From an uncultured Clostridia bacterium (lineage in GTDB: Bacteria; Bacillota; Clostridia; Oscillospirales; Acutalibacteraceae), in the NCBI GenBank assembly GCA_947171615.1, contig CAMVYG010000064.1, forward strand, positions 1 through 10,615: a stretch of DNA of 10,615 nucleotides, in the 5' to 3' direction. Below, in pieces: positions 5,542 to 10,615 of the stretch. The notes beneath the pieces are model-generated. The model saw nothing but the letters and a program-made list of their open reading frames with translations, did no database searches and was not told where the DNA came from. Each line of letters starts with the position of its first letter. Position 1 is the stretch's first letter. The position numbers were made by a program, and so were the translations under genes.

Positions 5542-7055
5542 CGTAGTTTCTCACCCATTTCCGCCCAAACCGAAGCAAGGCTTTGATTGATATGCTGGTA
5601 AATCTGATATCGGCGTCTGTAGAGTTCAGTTCTTTCCGGACGGGGATACAGGCAGCCGCCTGCTTTTCCCATATGAGAAAATGCCTGTTCAAAGCTTTCG
5701 TAGGTTCCGGTTCCCACAGCAGCAGCCATAGCGCATCCCAGGGTGCCGGTTTCCTTGATATCCATCACTTCTACCGGAAGCTCTAAAATATCGGCAAACA
5801 TTTGAGACCACACCATGGATTTCGCAGCGCCTCCCGCCAAGCGCACACACCGGAACCCTTCCTTGTTAGACTGTTTTAACCGTTCAAAATGAGTTTTATG
5901 AGAAAACACGATTCCCTCATACACAGCCTTTACAAGATGCTTCTGATTTTGAAAGCTTTGTAATCCAATAAAGCTTGCTTTAGCATTCGGCGCCAAATTG
6001 CTTCCCATCAGAAAAGGAACAAAAAACGGATACTGTTCTTCCAGGGGCAGTTCCTCCACCATTTGATCCAGCGCCTGGTAAATATTGCTTTGGTGCCGCT
6101 CGCGAAGCTGTGAAAGCATTCGGTCGATCACCCATTCCAAATTTCCCGCAGAGGTGGGGCTGGATTCCTCCACTAAAAAGTAATCTGGAAGGAAAGAAAT
6201 GGAATTCAGCATGACTGTACCGTCCAGCACCGGTTTCGCCCGAAGATATTCGTTAATGCTCCATGTGCCTGCGATCATGCACACCGCATCAGGCCGGGAT
6301 ATTCCCACCGCAGCGGCACAGGCGTCGATATCAAACATTCCTCCGATCACCGGAGTCCCCGGGGCAAGCCCTGTTTCAGCGGCAGCTTGAGGCGTTACCT
6401 GGCCACACCTGTCAAATGAGCCGCACAACGGCGGAAGGGCCGGAAAAATTTCCTCCAGGGAAAACAGGCGAAGTAATTCACGGTCATATTGGCCGGTGGA
6501 AAGATTTACCAGGCCGGTTCCGGAATAATCTGTAATTTCACCTCTGGCCTCTCCCGTCAGGCGAAAGCGAATATAGTCCTTACATTCAAAAACCCATTGG
6601 ATGTTAGAAAACACATGGGGTTCCTGTTCCTTGATCCAGCGCAGGAGCGGCACCGGCTGACAGGGTAAAATTTTCTGACAGGTTTTGGAAAACGCCTGCT
6701 TCACTATTCCGTCAGCTTCCCATTGCTCCACATATGTTTTCGCTCTACTATCGGAAGACAGTATCCCATTTCGCAAGGGGCGATTGTCTTTTCCCCACAA
6801 ATAAAGGCCCTTGCCATGCCCACACACAGCAATTCCCTTCAGCTTTTCAGCGGGGATCCCGGATTTCTTTACAGCCTGCCGGATCACCGTGCAATTGGAA
6901 TCCCACAGCTCGTCCATATCCTGCTCGAAAAATTCCGATTGGGGAGAGAAAACCCTTGCAGGGAGCGAGGCAACTGCCAATTCTCCGCCGGTCTCATCAT
7001 AAACCCCCGCCTTGGTGGTCGTGCCGCCGTTATCCAAACCCAAAAAATACTTCAT
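5538..7055 (-). CDS. FGGY carbohydrate kinase, L-xylulose kinase (LyxK)-like
   Basis: A 505-residue FGGY-family sugar kinase, ATP-dependent and cytosolic. It is closest in recognisable motifs to E. coli LyxK, which phosphorylates L-xylulose. Shared blocks are GLDNGGTTTKAGVYD (6-20, phosphate loop), GHGKGLYLWGKDNRPL (79-94), ILSSDSRA (98-105), PVPLLRWIKEQEP (134-146), ESSPTSAGNLEWV (297-309) and VPFLMGSN (346-353). The catalytic base fits Asp242 in GGMFDIDAC, and the C-terminal ADP site is LAGGAAKSMVW (407-416). The protein is full length for the family. The ATG at 7055 follows a GGGGTAGGA purine stretch. The stop overlaps the epimerase start, and together the two genes give the expected pair from L-xylulose to L-ribulose 5-phosphate. 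Another ketose with similar configuration remains possible as substrate. Confidence 0.92.
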   Translation of the reverse strand: MKYFLGLDNGGTTTKAGVYDETGGELAVASLPARVFSPQSEFFEQDMDELWDSNCTVIRQAVKKSGIPAEKLKGIAVCGHGKGLYLWGKDNRPLRNGILSSDSRAKTYVEQWEADGIVKQAFSKTCQKILPCQPVPLLRWIKEQEPHVFSNIQWVFECKDYIRFRLTGEARGEITDYSGTGLVNLSTGQYDRELLRLFSLEEIFPALPPLCGSFDRCGQVTPQAAAETGLAPGTPVIGGMFDIDACAAAVGISRPDAVCMIAGTWSINEYLRAKPVLDGTVMLNSISFLPDYFLVEESSPTSAGNLEWVIDRMLSQLRERHQSNIYQALDQMVEELPLEEQYPFFVPFLMGSNLAPNAKASFIGLQSFQNQKHLVKAVYEGIVFSHKTHFERLKQSNKEGFRCVRLAGGAAKSMVWSQMFADILELPVEVMDIKETGTLGCAMAAAVGTGTYESFEQAFSHMGKAGGCLYPRPERTELYRRRYQIYQHINQSLASVWAEMGEKLR

Positions 7056-7076
7056 CGTTCCTACCCCTTTTGTCCG

Positions 7077-7489
7077 TTAAATGATTACAGCCGCCGATCT
7101 GGGTGGGATCGTTACAAACCGCTGGAAATCATGCAGCTTTTCTTCGTCCACCAGCCGGTACTGAGAAAGGAGATCGCCGTTTTCTAAAATCGGCGCAACA
7201 CAGATAGCCTGTTCCTGATGGGGATTGCAGATCACCATGCCATACCTGCCGTTGGTTCCGAAAAACACGGAATAATTTTCCCACGGCTGCCCGTTCTCGT
7301 CCTCAACCCTTCCGTTTAGCTACCCTGTAAAGTACCGTCCCAGAAATATTCCCGAAGCTCAGTGCGAAGCCGGTTCATTTTAGCTCCATAGGCCACCGTA
7401 TCGGGAAAATCGGAAAGCCTCCCCTTGATCGAATCCGCTCTGTTTCCAAATGAACAAAATCGCTTATAGGCTTTCTCCTGCCTCCGTCT
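7077..7489 (-). pseudogene. Remnant of a glycoside hydrolase-like gene (C-terminal part, frameshifted)
   Basis: Two pieces in different frames read as one protein tail. The upstream piece (about 7489-7321) includes FPDTVAYGAKMNRLRTEL then REYFWDGTLQG and runs into TAA just after. The downstream piece (about 7319-7077) contains ENGQPWENYSVFFG, RYGMVICNPHQEQ and YRLVDEEKLHDF, and ends in IPPRSAAVII before TAA. The break lies near 7320, where the downstream frame meets TAG and the upstream frame TAA. The style resembles the C-terminal beta domain of large bacterial glycoside hydrolase-like proteins; I cannot name the family. Everything before about residue 130 from the end is missing: an in-frame stop lies near 7490, and the intact cupin gene ends at 7464, overlapping the remnant. 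The remnant stops 21 nt before the kinase start, normal operon spacing, so a whole gene probably once stood here. A sequencing error could explain the frameshift but not the missing N-terminus. Confidence 0.75.
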
Positions 7490-8690
7490 TCAAGGAACGG
7501 GGCGCCTCTGTATTGCTGGGGGCGAAATGCTTCAGCATGACCAGCGGCTCAAACTGAGAATGGTTTTCAATCAATACGCCCTGTTTTGCGGCAAGCTCTC
7601 CCACAAAATATTCGTCGGCGCTCAACTGACCGAACCGGAGCATTCCGGCTGCTTCGGCGTTGTATCCACCAAATTTGCCATGCCCCTGCACCAGGATACA
7701 GCCATAGGCGGCACAGTCCTGAATCCGTGCGGAGCGTCCCGGATAGACGGTCAATTCTTTTGCGAAAATGTAGTCGTTTCCGTATACCACCCATTTTTCG
7801 CAATAATCCTCATTGTCTGTGATGACAATGGGCTCTCTGAAATAATGCTCCCGGTATTTCAGATCCATATTCTTTTCCCAGTCCAAAAGGCTGAATACAT
7901 AATCCAGATCCTGCTGACGCTCCGGGGGGCAATTTTCCACCAGCATGCTGTACGGGTACACCTCTCCGTCCACAATATTCTCATAGACGGAATTGACGTC
8001 GGAATTCCACTGGGGCTCATAGGTCAGGTATGAACCGGGAGCGTGGAGAACTCCGGGAGGCGTATACCAGCCGGTGCCCAGCTGAATGCGATACGCTCTG
8101 GACAGCTCTGTGATCCGGGTGTCCTCTGTTTCGTAATGGGCAAGGCGTTCCTTTACCTGCTCCGGCGTCACATCGGAATGAAAACCGAAATAGGTATGAG
8201 GGAACTTTCCGGGCACATTGTTGTATTGGGGCGGATAGTAGTAAGCCTCCGGCTTTCCCAGCCTTCCCACAGCGGCGGCAGCTTCAAAACCCAGGTGCAG
8301 GTGGTGGAACAGGGGCTCCTCATAATCAAAAAATTTGGAATACATGGGCCATGTGCCATAGGTATCCATCAGATACCTTCCGATCAGCTCCGCGCCCAAT
8401 TCTTCCACCGCCTCTTTCAAAGTAAAGCGGTCTCTCGGATCGTTGGAGCAGGACACATAGCTGAACCCTTCGTCTTCCCTGGTTTTTTCGCCGTTCATAC
8501 ACTGGATCACACTGGAAAACCAGCGCTCCTTGATGGCTCCCCGGTCTGTTCCCAGAGCGTAATAGTCATCCGGGTGCAGTCTCAGCCGTCTGCCGGGCTG
8601 AGAGAAGCGCCTGGGTACAAAGGTGGGGATCAGACGAAAGATCCCTCCGTTTTTCTCGTATGTTTCACGAATTTTTCTTATACCGGCCAT
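7464..8690 (-). CDS. Bicupin protein, class I mannose-6-phosphate isomerase-like
   Basis: A 408-residue cytosolic protein with cupin features arranged as in type I phosphomannose isomerases. In the first cupin, HHLHLGF (129-135), then GKPEAYYYPPQ (145-155), gives candidate metal ligands His130, His132 and Glu148. PPGVLHAPGS (211-220) gives His216. A second cupin follows near 315-375, with YPGRSARI, YGCILVQGHGKFGG and VGELAAKQGVLIEN. The family isomerises phosphorylated aldoses to ketoses, but this sequence is divergent and the substrate is unknown. In this operon it could turn a sugar released by the GH63 enzyme into the ketose used by the kinase (inference). The ATG at 8690 (MAGIRKIRET) is preferred because AGGGAG lies about 9 nt upstream; the frame stays open 36 codons further but overlaps the upstream gene. 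It sits 32 nt after the GH63 stop. Residues 395-408 look unconserved and lie at the deletion boundary, so the natural C-terminus may have been altered. Confidence 0.78.
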   Translation of the reverse strand: MAGIRKIRETYEKNGGIFRLIPTFVPRRFSQPGRRLRLHPDDYYALGTDRGAIKERWFSSVIQCMNGEKTREDEGFSYVSCSNDPRDRFTLKEAVEELGAELIGRYLMDTYGTWPMYSKFFDYEEPLFHHLHLGFEAAAAVGRLGKPEAYYYPPQYNNVPGKFPHTYFGFHSDVTPEQVKERLAHYETEDTRITELSRAYRIQLGTGWYTPPGVLHAPGSYLTYEPQWNSDVNSVYENIVDGEVYPYSMLVENCPPERQQDLDYVFSLLDWEKNMDLKYREHYFREPIVITDNEDYCEKWVVYGNDYIFAKELTVYPGRSARIQDCAAYGCILVQGHGKFGGYNAEAAGMLRFGQLSADEYFVGELAAKQGVLIENHSQFEPLVMLKHFAPSNTEAPRSLKTEAGESL

Positions 8691-8722
8691 TCTGTTTTCT
8701 CCCTTCTGAATTTGAAATGGTT

Positions 8723-10432
8723 TTATGCTTTCTCGCGGCTTTGTGAAGTCCGTTCCAGCAATTCCGACATCATGCAGACCGTCACGGCGCTGGTCCATGT
8801 ATAGCCCATATCCCGCAGGCCCTTTCCGGTTTGTGCGTCAAAGTTTTCATAGGCCCCATTCTGCGCCACCATATCGCAAAAGCGCCTCTCGATCTCTACA
8901 GCCAACTCGATCTCTCCGGCCCTGTACAATCCGTCTGTGATCAAATAGGTAGACGGCGCCCAGATCGGCCCGCGCCAGTATCCGTCGCTCATATACCGGT
9001 CACTGTGAACGGATTCCGTCGCCAGTCCATAAGGCGTTAAATGATGTTCCTTCAGCCGGCTGATCAACCGGTTCCGAATATCCTTTGGCAAGTCCTTTCC
9101 CAGCGCCAGAGGCATAAGGGATAACAGGGAAGTTTCCTGCTCCTGGGTTTTATGGGTAATACTCTGAAAAGAATGAAAGGCTCCGTCCTGATAAGAGTGG
9201 GCCATCCAGTCCTGCTCCAACTGATCTCTGCGGTGCTGCCAGTAAGCGGCGTTCTCTCTGTTCCCCAGCTTTTCTGAAATGATTTTCAGGCACTCCATCT
9301 GCATTATCAAATAGGCGGGCAAATCCGGCGTTTCCATATTGGAACCTACATCGAACAGAGTGGAATTATCCCAGCCGCTGTCGTTCCCCATCAGGTATTC
9401 CGGTATGCCGTCCCGATCCGTATCGCGATAGCGGAAATGCCAGTCTGTCCATTGGGCCAGATGGTGATAAGCCTTTTCCAGATCGCAGTCTTCCACCGGG
9501 CCATATTCCATCAGCTTCATCAGGCACCAGCCATGAATCGGCGGCTTTACAAAGCTCCGGTAAACCCGGTCTACATTTAAGAGATCCGGCAGCTTTCCTT
9601 CCTCTGACTGCTGCTCGAAAACACTGAAAAACTGTTCCAGCGCCTGTTTCTGGTATCCAGCCCGCGCCAGGGTCAGGGCATTGAAGCAATGATCCCAGGA
9701 CCAGACGGCGCACATGGAATTTTTTGACATCAGAACCGTATCATACGCCAGAAGCCCTTTGCCCTTCAGGAAGCAGGACCAGATGTTATACCAGAGGAAT
9801 TCTTCGGTATCCCGGTACTTTTCCTCTGCGGCAGGCATATTTTGGAGAAAGCTTTCCCAGGCTTTTTGATTTTCCGAAATGATACGGGACAGATCAGGCT
9901 GTTTGAATGCCACATCCTTTTCGCCTTCGGTAACTGCGGCGGCAAAAAGGAACTCCCCGTTTTCATCTCCGCTGATCAGATATTCCTTTTGGCACTGCTG
10001 ATGATAGCCCCTCTCGTTCACACGCACCTCAGCATTTAGTTGAAGCGTGCCCGTCAAGGCTTCCAGGCAGAAAAAGCAACAGCGGTCATTCCCCAAAATG
10101 CCACGGTAATGATTCTCGCGAACCTGGAAATTCCAATCGGTTTTGGGGGCGATCTTCAGCTTCAGTCCATGGGACTCTATGTACACCGTATCGGTCCCGT
10201 CCAATACGATTCGGGCGTACCGGTTTCCATCCTCTATCAAAACATGGGACGGAGAAGCTGTTACCTTTCCAAAAACCGGCTGAAACCCATCATCGCAGAA
10301 CCAAAAGTCCATTGCTAAGCCGTCTGAAAACACTTCGGCACAATTGTGCAGGCTGAATTTATACTCCGCCTCGGTCACAGACAAGCTGGAACCGTAAATG
10401 GAATAGGGGATTTGCTTCATATTGAAATTCAT
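8723..10432 (-). CDS. GH63-like (alpha/alpha)6-barrel glycoside hydrolase
   Basis: A 569-residue glycosidase of the GH63/trehalase-like clan. The catalytic barrel occupies about residues 200-560: VWSWDHCFNAL (243-253), MGNDSGWDNSTLFD (348-361), SDGYWRGPIWAPSTYL (482-497) and GAYENFDAQTGKGL (526-539). By family analogy Asp351 in NDSGWDNS is the general acid and Glu529 in YENFDAQTG the base; the enzymes invert anomeric configuration on alpha-linked gluco- or manno-type glycosides. The N-terminal 200 residues form a beta-rich domain. There is no signal peptide (MNFNMKQIPYSIYG), so it acts on an imported substrate. The ATG at 10432 follows GGGAGG at 6 nt spacing. It lies 20 nt after the histidine kinase gene and 32 nt before the cupin gene, indicating one operon. 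Exact glycosidic linkage is unknown. Confidence 0.88.
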   Translation of the reverse strand: MNFNMKQIPYSIYGSSLSVTEAEYKFSLHNCAEVFSDGLAMDFWFCDDGFQPVFGKVTASPSHVLIEDGNRYARIVLDGTDTVYIESHGLKLKIAPKTDWNFQVRENHYRGILGNDRCCFFCLEALTGTLQLNAEVRVNERGYHQQCQKEYLISGDENGEFLFAAAVTEGEKDVAFKQPDLSRIISENQKAWESFLQNMPAAEEKYRDTEEFLWYNIWSCFLKGKGLLAYDTVLMSKNSMCAVWSWDHCFNALTLARAGYQKQALEQFFSVFEQQSEEGKLPDLLNVDRVYRSFVKPPIHGWCLMKLMEYGPVEDCDLEKAYHHLAQWTDWHFRYRDTDRDGIPEYLMGNDSGWDNSTLFDVGSNMETPDLPAYLIMQMECLKIISEKLGNRENAAYWQHRRDQLEQDWMAHSYQDGAFHSFQSITHKTQEQETSLLSLMPLALGKDLPKDIRNRLISRLKEHHLTPYGLATESVHSDRYMSDGYWRGPIWAPSTYLITDGLYRAGEIELAVEIERRFCDMVAQNGAYENFDAQTGKGLRDMGYTWTSAVTVCMMSELLERTSQSREKA

Positions 10433-10452
10433 AACGATCCTCCCTTATGATA

Positions 10453-10615
10453 TTACTCTTTGAGCGCCAGGGTCACCGTAGTGCCTTTTCCCAATACGCT
10501 GGAAATCGATAGTCCGAACTCCGCTCCGTAATACAGCTTCAGCCGATCGTGAACATTGATCAGCCCAACGCTTTTGCTGGGGGTCTCCCCGTTTAAGCGT
10601 TTTTGCAGCTGTTCC
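10453..10615 (-). CDS. Sensor histidine kinase, YesM/LytS type (C-terminal fragment)
   Basis: The last 53 codons of a gene that continues past the right edge. SVGLINVHDRLKLYYG then SISSVLGKGTTVTLALKE is the G2 box and tail of a HATPase_c domain in the pattern GL-N---RL---YG---G----S--G-GT typical of YesM/LytS sensor kinases. Such kinases are usually membrane proteins that phosphorylate an AraC-type response regulator. Its stop is 20 nt from the GH63 gene start on the same strand, so this two-component system probably controls the sugar operon. The partner regulator and the sensor domain are outside the window. Confidence 0.9.
   Translation of the reverse strand, partial: EQLQKRLNGETPSKSVGLINVHDRLKLYYGAEFGLSISSVLGKGTTVTLALKE

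Noticed and set aside
8691..8798. N-terminal extension of the cupin protein
   Set aside because: Would overlap the GH63 gene by about 75 bp; the ATG at 8690 has AGGGAG at suitable distance and the domain starts there.
8043..8804. A 253-codon plus-strand open frame opposite the cupin gene
   Set aside because: No domain, no ribosome binding site of note, and fully antisense to a gene with clear cupin motifs and operon spacing.

Overview
The window looks like chromosomal DNA of a Gram-positive anaerobe of class Clostridia, probably a gut Oscillospiraceae or Lachnospiraceae relative. This rests on strong AGGAGG-type ribosome binding sites, moderate G+C, a YetF/DUF421 membrane protein, a YesM-type sensor kinase beside a sugar operon, and an IspD-IspF fusion. 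No taxonomic marker gene is present, so the placement is an inference.

Left part (1-2187): an M18 zinc aminopeptidase reads rightward. It converges on a GNAT acetyltransferase reading leftward, and the two are separated by an unusually long-stemmed bidirectional terminator (1505-1576). Next (2185-3351, leftward) is a fused ispD-ispF gene for two non-consecutive steps of the MEP isoprenoid pathway. Its IspF half keeps an internal ribosome binding site and ATG.

Middle (3352-4612): a divergent intergenic region of about 370 bp holds two nearly identical 100-bp tandem repeats, each able to fold into several perfect hairpins. It is followed by a rightward YetF/DUF421 membrane protein gene whose first codons lie inside a perfect inverted repeat. 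A 16-bp bidirectional terminator (4570-4612) closes that gene and also the large leftward operon beyond it.

Right part (4675-10615, all leftward, transcribed from right to left): the end of a YesM/LytS-type histidine kinase (cut by the window), a GH63-like glycosidase, a bicupin protein resembling class I phosphomannose isomerase, a broken remnant of a second carbohydrate enzyme, an L-xylulose kinase-like FGGY kinase and a UlaE-type L-xylulose-5-phosphate 3-epimerase. Spacing is tight (20 nt, 32 nt, a 4-nt ATGA overlap), so this is probably one regulated operon. The proposed scheme is that the sensor system detects a glycoside or sugar. GH63 then splits an imported oligosaccharide in the cytoplasm, and the cupin may isomerise the released aldose to a ketose. 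The kinase phosphorylates the ketose and the epimerase yields L-ribulose 5-phosphate, which AraD-type 4-epimerase encoded elsewhere could pass to the pentose phosphate pathway. The last two steps are well supported by sequence recognition. The glycoside substrate and the cupin's role are inference.

The items most worth a second look are the tandem structured 100-bp repeat, the IspDF junction with its retained internal start, the hairpin-covered start of the DUF421 gene, and the unusual grouping of GH63, bicupin, L-xylulose kinase and epimerase with a decayed gene in its middle.
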